From positions 186,001 to 250,000 of the forward strand of contig NZ_JNKF01000011.1 in NCBI RefSeq assembly GCF_000702825.1: DNA of 64,000 nucleotides. Direction: 5' to 3'. The translations under genes and the position numbers were made by a program. The DNA comes from Prevotella sp. P6B1 (lineage in GTDB: Bacteria; Bacteroidota; Bacteroidia; Bacteroidales; Bacteroidaceae). The notes below the pieces were generated by a model that was not told the DNA's origin, ran no database searches, and worked only from the letters and a program-made list of their open reading frames with translations. Positions 8,937-17,434 of the stretch are shown here, one piece after another. Each line of letters starts with the position of its first letter. The first letter of the stretch is position 1.

Positions 8937-10469
8937 ATGAAGAAACTATTGATCATACTGATGTCCATAACCATCATGGTAGGATGTACCGAACGACAGC
9001 ACCCGCTGCTGAAGCAGGCCTGGGGGCTGGTAGAAGATAAACCCAATAAAGCATATACCATATTAGGTAAGGTGCAATCTGATGCGCTGACGGATGCTGA
9101 CAGGGCTGAGTACGGACTGCTGAAAACGATTGTGGCCTACAAGATTCATGGTATCAATATCGTTGACAACGACTCGCTGATATCAGCCAGCATAGCCTAT
9201 TACAACCTGCATGGCGACGAGTGGCATCGCGGGCGTGCCTATTATTACAGAGGCATGCTCAGAATGTATCGCTATGACAACATGCAGGATGCCATCATCG
9301 ACTTTAAGATGGCTGAGACCATTGCGGAGCATGCCGACGATAAGGATCTGAAAAACCGTGTCTACGACATCCTGCACCACGTCAATATCATCAGCCATAA
9401 TCGTCAGCAATCCTTGCGCTATGCCCGTAAGTGGTTGGACAATAGCATGGCCCTCAACGATAGCGTGATGATGCTGAAGAACCTGTTGATATGTGCCAAC
9501 GCTTATGCTGATCTGGATCAGTTGGATAGCGCATGTGTGTATTTAGACAGGACGCTCAGATTAGAGAAACATGCCGATTCAAGCTTGTTGCCAAGTATTT
9601 ATGCTACAGCTGCTATCGTTTTCCAGGAGCATGGCGATGAAGAGAAAGCACTTTCCTATATGAAGAAATGGGAAGGCACATCATCTTATGAAAATATAGG
9701 TTTCCTGACGCTGGCGCGCATTCGTAAGGCCCAGGGGCAATATGATAAGGCTATCCGACTGCTGAAGGTGGAGATGGATATGCCAGACCGCGATCAGAAG
9801 ACACGGATGAAATGCATGGAGCTACTTTCAGAGCTCTATGAACTGACTGGCGATAAGGAACTGACCTTGGAAACCAAAGCACAGATTCAGGCGTATGACG
9901 ACTCTATGAAATACGTGAATCGTGCCATGCAGATGGATGACTGGCAGCAGAAGTTCGATGAGGTACGGCAGACCAAGGAGTTTGATTATCGCTTATCGTG
10001 GATGCAGAGTCTGATCATAGCGCTGATAGTGGTTGTGACGCTTGCCATTGCTACTGGTCTGCTGATACATCGCCGTAAGGTGCGTCGATTGAGCAACCGA
10101 CTGGACGAGGATGCGCAGCGCCTCAGCAACCATCGCACCAAAATCGATGAACTGGAGGGGCGCATGGAGCACATCTCCAATACGTTGCTGGTGGGCACGC
10201 AGATGTTCAACCAGCTGCAGCAGCGCCAGCCCATCGCCGAGGCTACCGCCAAGGAGCAGCAGTCGTTAGTTGACTATTTCTCGCAGCTTCGTCCCAAACG
10301 CTGGCAGGAGTGGCAACGCAAATACAGCGGACTGTCAACGGCGCAGTACATCTTCCTGATTATGCAGGACGATCTGCACTACGACGATGCAGCCATCGCC
10401 GCCGCCCTCGATGTGAAGCGCACCTCGGTGCGCAGCATGCGCTCCCGTATCAAGAGTAGGGAGCGATAG
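8937..10469 (+). CDS. TPR lipoprotein-type membrane regulator with C-terminal HTH
   Basis: 510 aa. The N-terminus MKKLLIILMSITIMVGC looks like a lipoprotein signal. Residues about 20-340 are TPR-like helical repeats (AYYYRGMLRMY, KALSYMKKWEG, GQYDKAIRLL). One membrane helix follows at about 360-380 (LIIALIVVVTLAIATGLLI), then a coiled coil (about 385-440) and a C-terminal helix-turn-helix resembling sigma region 4/LuxR (LHYDDAAIAAALDVKRTSVR). This layout is a common Bacteroidota family presumed to sense periplasmic or envelope state and act on DNA; the target here is unknown. The start at 8937 is set by the promoter at 8886-8917. Confidence 0.75.
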   Translation: MKKLLIILMSITIMVGCTERQHPLLKQAWGLVEDKPNKAYTILGKVQSDALTDADRAEYGLLKTIVAYKIHGINIVDNDSLISASIAYYNLHGDEWHRGRAYYYRGMLRMYRYDNMQDAIIDFKMAETIAEHADDKDLKNRVYDILHHVNIISHNRQQSLRYARKWLDNSMALNDSVMMLKNLLICANAYADLDQLDSACVYLDRTLRLEKHADSSLLPSIYATAAIVFQEHGDEEKALSYMKKWEGTSSYENIGFLTLARIRKAQGQYDKAIRLLKVEMDMPDRDQKTRMKCMELLSELYELTGDKELTLETKAQIQAYDDSMKYVNRAMQMDDWQQKFDEVRQTKEFDYRLSWMQSLIIALIVVVTLAIATGLLIHRRKVRRLSNRLDEDAQRLSNHRTKIDELEGRMEHISNTLLVGTQMFNQLQQRQPIAEATAKEQQSLVDYFSQLRPKRWQEWQRKYSGLSTAQYIFLIMQDDLHYDDAAIAAALDVKRTSVRSMRSRIKSRER

Positions 10470-10477
10470 TGACTACC

Positions 10478-10674
10478 GCTCTTGAATGCTCTTTTTCTCA
10501 GGTCTTCCGTATAGTTGATTTGATAGGCTTTTGTTGCGCTATAGGAAGGTACCATTGCTTCGCCTCGCAGACCGCCAATAGAGGTGAGGCTCACAAGGTG
10601 ACCAAAGCCTTGTTGTTCGAAAATCTGGTAGAACCTGTCAATCGCAAACGTCCATCCTACGACATTGGTATCTT
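10478..10674 (-). pseudogene. Short-chain dehydrogenase/reductase remnant
   Basis: The minus strand encodes an uninterrupted piece of a classical SDR: GWTFAIDRFYQIFEQQGFGH, then VSLTSIGGLRGEAMVPSYSA and TKAYQINYTEDLRKRAFKS. It includes the catalytic Ser and the YSATK (YxxxK) motif. No Rossmann GxxxGxG N-terminus precedes it (the frame meets TAA just upstream) and nothing SDR-like follows AFKS. It is a decayed fragment squeezed between the TPR regulator and the nifJ terminator. Confidence 0.7.
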
Positions 10675-10721
10675 AATCTCTTCCAGATATTGTATGTAGT
10701 GGTGAAGAACTGCTTAGTAAC

Positions 10722-10755
10722 AAAAAAAGGAGCACCCTGTGATGGATGCTCCTTT
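10722..10755 (-). terminator. Intrinsic terminator of nifJ
   Basis: Arms GGAGCA (10729-10734) and TGCTCC (10747-10752), extended by A/T pairs. On the minus strand the stem is followed by seven T. It lies 23 bases after the nifJ stop. Confidence 0.85.
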
Positions 10756-10777
10756 GATTATAGTATGGAGTGGGGGA

Positions 10778-13700
10778 TTAGTCCTCCCAGTTCTCCTGAG
10801 ACTTGCGGATGTAGCTCTTGTAGCGGAGCTGAGCCATCTTCTGAGCCTCGGCGAAGAGTTCCTCGGCCTCGTTGGGATAAGCCTTCTTGACAGAGAGGTA
10901 ACGAACCTCACCGAGCAGGAAGTCGTGGAAGTTCTCCCAGTTAGGCTCCTTAGAGTCGAGTGAGAATGGGTTCTTGCCTTCCTCAGCCAGAGCTGGGTTG
11001 AAGCGCCACAGGTGCCAGTAACCGCACTCAACAGCCTTCTTCTCCTCGGCCTGGCTCTTACCCATACCACCCTTGGCCTTCAGACCGTGGTTGATACATG
11101 GAGCGTAGGCGATGATGATTGAAGGTCCGTGCCAAGCCTCGGCCTCGCGGATGGCCTTCAGGGTCTGAGCGTGGTCAGCACCCATCGCAATCTGAGCAAC
11201 ATATACATAACCGTAAGTGGTTGCGATCATACCCAGATCCTTCTTGCGGATGCGCTTACCCTGAGCTGCGAACTGAGCGATAGCACCAAGAGGTGTGGCC
11301 TTAGAAGCCTGACCACCGGTGTTAGAGTAAACCTCAGTATCGAGCACGAGGATGTTAACGTCCTCACCAGAAGCAATCACGTGGTCGAGACCACCGTAAC
11401 CGATATCGTAAGAAGCACCGTCACCACCGATGATCCACTGGCTGCGCTTTACGAGATAGTGGTCGAGGGTCTTCAGCTCGGTGCATACTGGGCAACCAGC
11501 GGCTGCGCCAGCGGCGATCTGCTCGCGAAGCTTTGGAGCAATCTCCTTGGTCTTCTCGGCATCGTCCTGATTAGCAATCCACTCCTGAGCCAGCTCCTTG
11601 TACTCGGCGCTGGTCTTGTCGCTGTCGATCATCTCCTGAAGCAGCTTAGCTACGCGCTCCTTCATCTTCTTGTTACCAAGGGCCATACCCAGACCGAACT
11701 CGCAGAAGTCCTCGAACAGAGAGTTGTTGAATACAGGACCCTGACCCTTCTCGTTCTTGGTGTAAGGTGTAGAAGGAATAGAAGCAGAGTAGATAGAAGA
11801 ACATCCGGTAGCGTTGGCAATCATCTGACGGTCACCGAACAGCTGAGAGATGAGCTTAACATATGGTGTCTCACCGCAACCAGAGCAAGCGCCTGAGAAC
11901 TCGAACAGAGGCTGAGCGAACTGTGAGTTCTTAACATTGCTCTTGATGTCGACGAGGTTCTGCTTTGACTTAACATTCTTAACCAGGTACTCCCAGTTCT
12001 TAGCCTCCTGAACCATGTCGGCTGCATCAGGATTGAATGGAGCCATGGTGAGGGCCTTACCGGTCTTAGGATTGCCTGGGCAGATGTCGGCACAGTTACC
12101 GCAACCCAGACAGTCGAGTACTGAGGTCTCGATACGGAAGTGCATGCCCTTCATAGCGGCAGGAGCCTTCATCTCGAGGGTGTCGGCAGCTGCGGCGAAG
12201 CCCTTCAGCTCCTCGTCGTCGAGAACGAATGGACGGATGGCTGCGTGAGGACAGATGTAAGCACACTGGTTACACTGGATACAGTTGTCCTTGTTCCATA
12301 CTGGAACGAAGGCCTCTACACCACGCTTCTCGTAAGCGGCTGTACCAACCTCCCAAGAACCGTCAACGGTGTTGTGCTTAACGAAGTCGGAAACCTTCAG
12401 CAGGTCGCCGGCCTGAGCGTTGATAGGACGAACCAGCTCCTTAACGAATGCAGGAGCATCGTCGGCCTTAACCTCATCATCAGGCAGGTTAGCCCACTCA
12501 GGCTTAACGGTGAGCTGAACATACTCGCCACCACGATCGATAGCGGCATAGTTCTTATCAACAACGTCCTGACCCTTAGCACCGTAAGACTTCAGGGCAG
12601 CAGCCTTCATCTTCTCAACAGCGAGCTCTACGGGGATCACGCCGGTGATACGGAAGAATGCGCTCTGCAGGATGGTGTTGGTACGGTTACCCAGACCAAT
12701 CTCCTGTGCAATCTTGGTAGCGTTGATGGTATAGACGGTAATGTTGTTCTGAGCGAAGTAGCGTTTTACCTTGTTAGGCATGAACTTCTCGAGCTCGTCG
12801 GCATCGAAGATGGTGTTCAGCAGGAACTGACCGTTCTTCTGCAGACCACGTGTAACGTCGTACATGTGGAGGTAAGCCTGAACGTGGCAAGCTACGAAGT
12901 TAGGTGTGGTTACCAGATAGGTAGAGCGGATAGGTGTATCACCGAAACGCAGGTGAGAGCAGGTGAAACCTCCCGACTTCTTAGAGTCGTAAGAGAAGTA
13001 AGCCTGGCAGTATTTGTCGGTGTTGTCACCAATAATCTTAACTGAGTTCTTGTTAGCACCTACGGTACCATCAGCACCCAGACCATAGAACTTGGCCTGG
13101 AACATGCCAGCACCACCCAGGGCAATCTCCTCAACCTCGGGCAGAGAGGTGAAGGTAACATCGTCTACGATACCAATGGTGAAGTGGTTCTTGGGCTCGG
13201 GCATAGCGAGGTTGTTGAACACGCTGATGATCTGAGCAGGTGTGGTGTCGCGGCTACCAAGACCGTAGCGGCCACCAACGATAACAGGACGATCCTTAAC
13301 ATCGAAGAAGGCATCCTTCACGTCGAGGTACAGAGGCTCGCCGTTTGCGCCGGGCTCCTTGGTACGGTCGAGAACGGCAATCTTCTTAACGGTCTTAGGA
13401 ACAGCTGCCAGCAGGTGCTTAACAGAGAATGGACGATACAGGTGAACTGAAATCATACCAACCTTCTGACCGTTTGCGTTCAGGTAGTCGATAGCCTCGC
13501 GAGCTGCATCGGTAGCAGAACCCATGAGGATGATCATGCGGTCGGCATCCTCGGCTCCATAGTAAGAGAACAGGTGATACTCACGACCGGTGATCTTTGA
13601 AATCTCACCCAGGTACTTCTCTACAACCTCGGGAACAGCATCGTAGTAGGGGTTGCTGGCCTCACGGTGTGTGAAGAAGGTCTCGGGGTTCTCGGCTGTA

Positions 13701-14356
13701 CCGCGGGTAACAGGGCGCTCAGGGCTCATGGCACGATCGCGGAAACGCTTAACGAACTCTTCCTTAACCAATGGACGGATATCCTCCTGATCCATCATCT
13801 CAATCTTGTGGTACTCGTGAGAGGTGCGGAAACCATCGAAGAAGTTAACGAATGGTACGCAGGTCTCGAGAGTAGCCAGGTGAGGAACAGCTGTGAGGTC
13901 CATCACCTCCTGTACAGAACCAGAGCAGAACATAGCGAAACCGGTCTGACGGCATGCCATAACGTCCTGGTGGTCGCCGAAGATACAGAGTGAGTGTGAA
14001 GCCAGCGTACGGGCAGATACGTCGAATACGCATGGAATCAGCTCACCAGCAATCTTATACATGTTAGGAATCATCAGGAGCAGACCCTGAGATGCGGTAA
14101 AGGTAGTAGTAAGGGCACCAGCCTGCAGCGAACCGTGAACGGCACCAGCAGCACCAGCCTCTGACTGCATTTCTTGAACACTGACGTTCTGGCCCCACAG
14201 GTTCTTGCGACCGCGGGCAGCCCACTCGTCAACATGCTCCGCCATTGGCGAAGACGGGGTGATGGGGTAGATAGCAGCTACCTCCGAGAACATGTAGCTC
14301 ACGTGAGCTGCTGCCTCGTTACCATCACAGGTGATAAACTTCTTTTCTTTAGCCAT
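10778..14356 (-). CDS. nifJ: Pyruvate:ferredoxin (flavodoxin) oxidoreductase
   Basis: 1192-aa single-chain PFOR, the normal length for the fused bacterial enzyme. It oxidises pyruvate with CoA to acetyl-CoA and CO2 and reduces ferredoxin in the cytoplasm. Visible motifs: YPITPSSPMAE (30-40) of the pyruvate domain; two 4Fe-4S ferredoxin clusters, CIQCNQCAYICP (about 690) and CLGCGNCADICP (about 748); CSGCGETPY (about 825) for the proximal cluster; and the TPP site GGDGASYDIGYGGLDHV (about 975-990). With pflB it gives two alternative pyruvate-cleaving routes. The codon usage is strongly biased, as for a highly expressed gene. No clear -7 box was found upstream. Confidence 0.97.
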   Translation of the reverse strand: MAKEKKFITCDGNEAAAHVSYMFSEVAAIYPITPSSPMAEHVDEWAARGRKNLWGQNVSVQEMQSEAGAAGAVHGSLQAGALTTTFTASQGLLLMIPNMYKIAGELIPCVFDVSARTLASHSLCIFGDHQDVMACRQTGFAMFCSGSVQEVMDLTAVPHLATLETCVPFVNFFDGFRTSHEYHKIEMMDQEDIRPLVKEEFVKRFRDRAMSPERPVTRGTAENPETFFTHREASNPYYDAVPEVVEKYLGEISKITGREYHLFSYYGAEDADRMIILMGSATDAAREAIDYLNANGQKVGMISVHLYRPFSVKHLLAAVPKTVKKIAVLDRTKEPGANGEPLYLDVKDAFFDVKDRPVIVGGRYGLGSRDTTPAQIISVFNNLAMPEPKNHFTIGIVDDVTFTSLPEVEEIALGGAGMFQAKFYGLGADGTVGANKNSVKIIGDNTDKYCQAYFSYDSKKSGGFTCSHLRFGDTPIRSTYLVTTPNFVACHVQAYLHMYDVTRGLQKNGQFLLNTIFDADELEKFMPNKVKRYFAQNNITVYTINATKIAQEIGLGNRTNTILQSAFFRITGVIPVELAVEKMKAAALKSYGAKGQDVVDKNYAAIDRGGEYVQLTVKPEWANLPDDEVKADDAPAFVKELVRPINAQAGDLLKVSDFVKHNTVDGSWEVGTAAYEKRGVEAFVPVWNKDNCIQCNQCAYICPHAAIRPFVLDDEELKGFAAAADTLEMKAPAAMKGMHFRIETSVLDCLGCGNCADICPGNPKTGKALTMAPFNPDAADMVQEAKNWEYLVKNVKSKQNLVDIKSNVKNSQFAQPLFEFSGACSGCGETPYVKLISQLFGDRQMIANATGCSSIYSASIPSTPYTKNEKGQGPVFNNSLFEDFCEFGLGMALGNKKMKERVAKLLQEMIDSDKTSAEYKELAQEWIANQDDAEKTKEIAPKLREQIAAGAAAGCPVCTELKTLDHYLVKRSQWIIGGDGASYDIGYGGLDHVIASGEDVNILVLDTEVYSNTGGQASKATPLGAIAQFAAQGKRIRKKDLGMIATTYGYVYVAQIAMGADHAQTLKAIREAEAWHGPSIIIAYAPCINHGLKAKGGMGKSQAEEKKAVECGYWHLWRFNPALAEEGKNPFSLDSKEPNWENFHDFLLGEVRYLSVKKAYPNEAEELFAEAQKMAQLRYKSYIRKSQENWED

Positions 14357-14405
14357 TGTTTTAACTATAAAAATGAATAACTATTTTGTGTAACTTAATA
14401 GACTC

Positions 14406-15599
14406 TTAATACAAAAATCCCAATAACCACAGCGGTATCTGATTGCCAACGCCTATCTCGGTGTTATAACGGGCGTAGATCACGTCGGGCGATGTGCGCT
14501 GTTTGCCTGGCGCTTTAGCATCCATCACACGGAACTTCAGTTTCTCGTCGACGATAAAGCTGGCGTCGCGTGTGCTGCTGGTGTTCACCTTGTGGTCCTT
14601 CCACATCGAATTAACGAAGAAGGTCTCCATAGCCTCCTGTTTGTCCACCTGAATAGGATAGATGGCGTACATCAGGTTGGAGTTATGGAGCATAATCTTG
14701 GCTGGTTTCTTGGGGAAGTCCTGACCTACGGGGTATATCAGGTTGAGCAGTCGGGCATCGGTGAGATACTTGATGTAGTTCATCACGGTGGCACGACTGG
14801 TCTCGATGTCCTGAGCCAGCTTGCTTACGTTTGGCGTCTTGGCTGGTCCCTCTTCGGCTATCTGATAGAACAGCTTCTTGATCTTTGTAAGATACTTCAG
14901 CTCTATCTGCTTGATGAGCAGAATATCTACCTCGGTCATCATGTTCATCGTCTTCAGCAGGTTCTCGCTATAGTTGCGATGCTCCTGGAAGAAGGGGTAG
15001 AAACCATGATGGATATAGTCCTGGAAGTAACGGTTGGGCGATACCTTGGGCAGAATCTGCTTGATAATGCGCTCGTGGTTCTGCAGGATCTCGTCGAGTG
15101 TGTAGGGCTGGAAGTTGTTGCCTGTCATCAGGTTGATGAACTCGCGGAAAGATAGTCCGCGCAGGTTGTAGCTCTTCACGATGCCATTCAACTCGGGGTT
15201 CTCGTCCTTCAGGCGCATCACGCTCGAACCGGTGAACACGATCTTCAGGTTGGGATACAGGTCGTAGCACTTGCGAAGCTCGCTGCTCCAGTTGGGCTGC
15301 TTGAACACCTGATCGATGAGCAATACGCGACCGCCATGCTTGTAGAACTTACCGGCAAAGTCGGCTATGCCCTGGCCTTGGAAATAGAAATTGTTCATGT
15401 TGATATACAGACATTGCTTGTCGAGTATATCAAAATTCTCCTTGGCGTATTGAAGTAGAAAAGTGGTCTTGCCGATACCTCGTGTACCTTTGATACCTAT
15501 CATACGGTCGTTCCAGTCAATCTCATCCATTAGAATGCGACGAACCGGTGCATTTACATGCTCTACGAGATATCTGTGCGTCCTGAAAAAAGCTTCCAT
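14406..15599 (-). CDS. AAA ATPase with C-terminal DUF4143
   Basis: 397 aa of the Bacteroidota-common AAA_14/DUF4143 family. Walker A is GTRGIGKTT (residues about 38-46) and Walker B is RVLLIDQVF (about 90-98). The usual glutamate after the Walker B aspartate is Gln here, which would weaken hydrolysis. GSSVMRL supplies sensor-1. The C-terminal part (about 200-397) contains the winged-helix-like segment SKLAQDIETSRATVMNYIKYL and a nuclease-like fold with FIVDEKLKFRVMDAK. Function in the cell is not known. It may share a transcript with nifJ downstream. Confidence 0.75.
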   Translation of the reverse strand: MEAFFRTHRYLVEHVNAPVRRILMDEIDWNDRMIGIKGTRGIGKTTFLLQYAKENFDILDKQCLYINMNNFYFQGQGIADFAGKFYKHGGRVLLIDQVFKQPNWSSELRKCYDLYPNLKIVFTGSSVMRLKDENPELNGIVKSYNLRGLSFREFINLMTGNNFQPYTLDEILQNHERIIKQILPKVSPNRYFQDYIHHGFYPFFQEHRNYSENLLKTMNMMTEVDILLIKQIELKYLTKIKKLFYQIAEEGPAKTPNVSKLAQDIETSRATVMNYIKYLTDARLLNLIYPVGQDFPKKPAKIMLHNSNLMYAIYPIQVDKQEAMETFFVNSMWKDHKVNTSSTRDASFIVDEKLKFRVMDAKAPGKQRTSPDVIYARYNTEIGVGNQIPLWLLGFLY

Positions 15600-15638
15600 T
15601 CCTGCTTGATTTGTTTCTTCTTACTTTTAAAAGTGCTG

Positions 15639-15669
15639 CAAAGATACACATTTTATCTTAAATTGCAAA
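15639..15669 (-). promoter_or_regulatory. Promoter of the DUF4143 ATPase
   Basis: Minus-strand TTTG (15666-15669), 19-base gap, TATCTTTG (15639-15646). Divergent with the promoter at 15677-15708. Confidence 0.75.
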
Positions 15670-15676
15670 GTCTAAC

Positions 15677-15708
15677 TTGCAAAATCTCAAAAAAAAGTAG
15701 TAATTTTG
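15677..15708 (+). promoter_or_regulatory. Promoter of the ATP-grasp-like gene
   Basis: TTG (15677-15679), 21-base gap, TAATTTTG (15701-15708), 11 bases before the ATG at 15720. Confidence 0.65.
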
Positions 15709-15719
15709 CGCCAAAATTG

Positions 15720-16775
15720 ATGAAAATGGCAAAATTATACGTGTTTAATCCAGAACATGACCTTGCATTAGCTGCAAACCTCTCAAATTTCACAGCACCG
15801 CATGCCGGAAGGAAGTTGAGATATGATCTGGGATATATCCCAGCGCTTTGGGCTGGCGATGAAGATTATATTCTGGTGGATGATGTGGAGAAGGCTGTCA
15901 GGCAGTATGGACGTCTGCGAGCCAAAGTGGGTGGAACGCCCAAAAAGTTTGTGGATAAATCGCAACTACGTTCTTTATATATTAATAAGGTGGAACCATG
16001 GGGCTGGGATCTTGCCCTGCGGGCCTTCCTGTTGCGCTATGGCGTAGAGGCTGTACCAACAGAGGATGAGATAGCTGAGATACGCGAACTGTCGCATCGC
16101 ATGCAGGCAGTAGAATTGCTGAGTCACTTGCAGATGTCAGGTACTATCGGCACGTCGTGCTGTGTGACTACCATAGCCGGCGTGAAACAGCAGTTGGAAC
16201 AGCATGGACACATCGTGGTGAAAGCACCCTGGAGCAGTAGTGGGCGAGGGGTGCGCTTTATGACGGGCTCTATCGACGACTATCAAGAGCGCTGGATCAA
16301 GAATATCGTTGAGAAACAGGGTGCAGTGGTTGTAGAGCCTTACTATCATAAGGTGAAGGACTTCGGTATGGAGTTCGAAAGCGATGGTGAGGGCTGCGTG
16401 AAGTATCTGGGCTTGTCGCTGTTTCTGACTAAGAATGGGGCTTATACGGGCAACCTGATAACGAAAGAAGATGAAAAGCAGGAAATGATAAGTCGTTATA
16501 TACCAATTGATTTGTTGATGGCGGTTAAAGAAAAAGTATGCCATTGCTTAGGCGAAAACTTCAAAGGGAAATACCAAGGCCCGTTTGGTGTTGACATGAT
16601 GATTGTGTCGACAGAGGATAAGGACGGGTTCCTGTTGCATCCTTGTGTGGAGATTAATCTGCGCCGTACGATGGGACATGTGGCGTTGGCCATTCCGCCG
16701 TTTGCTGATGGCTTTACACGGGTGATGCATATCGAACTGACAGATAAGTACAGAATGAGCGTTCGCAAACGATAA
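15720..16775 (+). CDS. ATP-grasp-like protein of unknown function
   Basis: 351 aa beginning MKMAKLYVFNPEHDLALAAN. The central and C-terminal parts look like an ATP-grasp fold: VVKAPWSSSGRGVRF (glycine-rich nucleotide loop), VVVEPYYHKVKDFGMEFE and the metal-binding region FLLHPCVEINLRRTMGH. The N-terminal FNPEHDLALAANL is a signature seen in a conserved Bacteroidota hypothetical family. A ligase-type reaction is inferred from the fold only; no substrate can be assigned. A second ATG at 15726 is possible. Confidence 0.65.
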   Translation: MKMAKLYVFNPEHDLALAANLSNFTAPHAGRKLRYDLGYIPALWAGDEDYILVDDVEKAVRQYGRLRAKVGGTPKKFVDKSQLRSLYINKVEPWGWDLALRAFLLRYGVEAVPTEDEIAEIRELSHRMQAVELLSHLQMSGTIGTSCCVTTIAGVKQQLEQHGHIVVKAPWSSSGRGVRFMTGSIDDYQERWIKNIVEKQGAVVVEPYYHKVKDFGMEFESDGEGCVKYLGLSLFLTKNGAYTGNLITKEDEKQEMISRYIPIDLLMAVKEKVCHCLGENFKGKYQGPFGVDMMIVSTEDKDGFLLHPCVEINLRRTMGHVALAIPPFADGFTRVMHIELTDKYRMSVRKR

Positions 16776-16786
16776 TAGATAAAAAT

Positions 16787-16817
16787 AATCCCTGCCACTT
16801 GGTGATGGCAGGGATTT
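16787..16817. terminator. Bidirectional terminator
   Basis: Arms AATCCCTGCCA (from 16787) and TGGCAGGGATT (from 16806) flanked by A-rich sequence on the left and T-rich on the right. It serves both the plus gene ending at 16775 and the minus operon ending at 16839. Confidence 0.85.
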
Positions 16818-16838
16818 CATTTTATATAAGGTGTAATC

Positions 16839-17267
16839 TTACTCGATAACTACCAGAGCATCGTCCTCCATTACACTCTCACCAATCTTTACGCAGATAG
16901 CTGTAACCTTACCATCCTTCTCGGCAGCCAGGTTGTTGGCCATCTTCATGGCTTCAAGTACAATGACTGTGTCGCCAGCCTTTACCTCGTCGCCCTCGGC
17001 CACCAGGATGTCGGTAATAACACCAGGCAGAGGAGCCTTTACGGCATTAGCCTTGTTTACAGCGCCCTTGTTAGCTGCAGGAGCGTCGTCGGCAGCAGCT
17101 GTGGCTGCAGCCTTAACTACTGGCTTCTTCTTCTCAGGTTCAGCCTGTTTCTCCATTTCTACGGTGTACTCTTCGCCGTTAACGGTCAGGGTAGCGATGT
17201 TATCAGTAATGTCGCCTACCACAACCTCGTACTTATTACCATTAATGGTATACTTGTATTCTTTCAT
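16839..17267 (-). CDS. Biotin carboxyl carrier subunit of methylmalonyl-CoA decarboxylase
   Basis: 142-aa biotinyl protein starting MKEYKYTINGNKYEV. An Ala/Lys/Pro-rich linker precedes the C-terminal biotinyl domain with LEAMKM, whose lysine carries biotin. It shuttles CO2 between MmdA and the sodium-pumping or acceptor subunit in the methylmalonyl-CoA to propionyl-CoA step. It is the last gene of mce-mmdA-small ORF-biotin carrier. An upstream start at 17309 is rejected because it would overlap the 49-aa gene. Identity is firm at family level. Confidence 0.88.
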   Translation of the reverse strand: MKEYKYTINGNKYEVVVGDITDNIATLTVNGEEYTVEMEKQAEPEKKKPVVKAAATAAADDAPAANKGAVNKANAVKAPLPGVITDILVAEGDEVKAGDTVIVLEAMKMANNLAAEKDGKVTAICVKIGESVMEDDALVVIE

Positions 17268-17269
17268 TT

Positions 17270-17419
17270 TTAAGGATGTTGAGTGAATGTTTGCGCGTAG
17301 CCGTTCCATTGAGTGGGGCGCGCGTTAATTGTTATAATGCCCGTTTCAACGTCGTGAACGTTGTTACCCAGATGCTCGTGCAGGGCCAGGGCAATAGCAG
17401 CATATACTTCTTTATTCAT
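17270..17419 (-). CDS. Small conserved protein between mmdA and the biotin carrier gene
   Basis: 49-aa ORF, MNKEVYAAIALALHEHLGNN at the N-terminus and ending TFTQHP. It lies 15 bases after the mmdA stop, and its stop codon is 2 bases before the carrier ATG, so it is embedded in the operon. The N-terminal helix with conserved-looking EVYAAIALAL and NVHDVETGIITI resembles small proteins found at this position in other Bacteroidales carboxylase operons (from memory, not searched). No membrane segment is evident, so it is not a full OadG-type gamma subunit. It is too short for most gene finders. Confidence 0.7.
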   Translation of the reverse strand: MNKEVYAAIALALHEHLGNNVHDVETGIITINARPTQWNGYAQTFTQHP

Positions 17420-17434
17420 ATTATTTAATATCAA

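Noticed and set aside
12140-13045. 301-aa plus-strand ORF
   Set aside because: It is antisense to nifJ; the long open frame comes from the strong codon bias of that gene.
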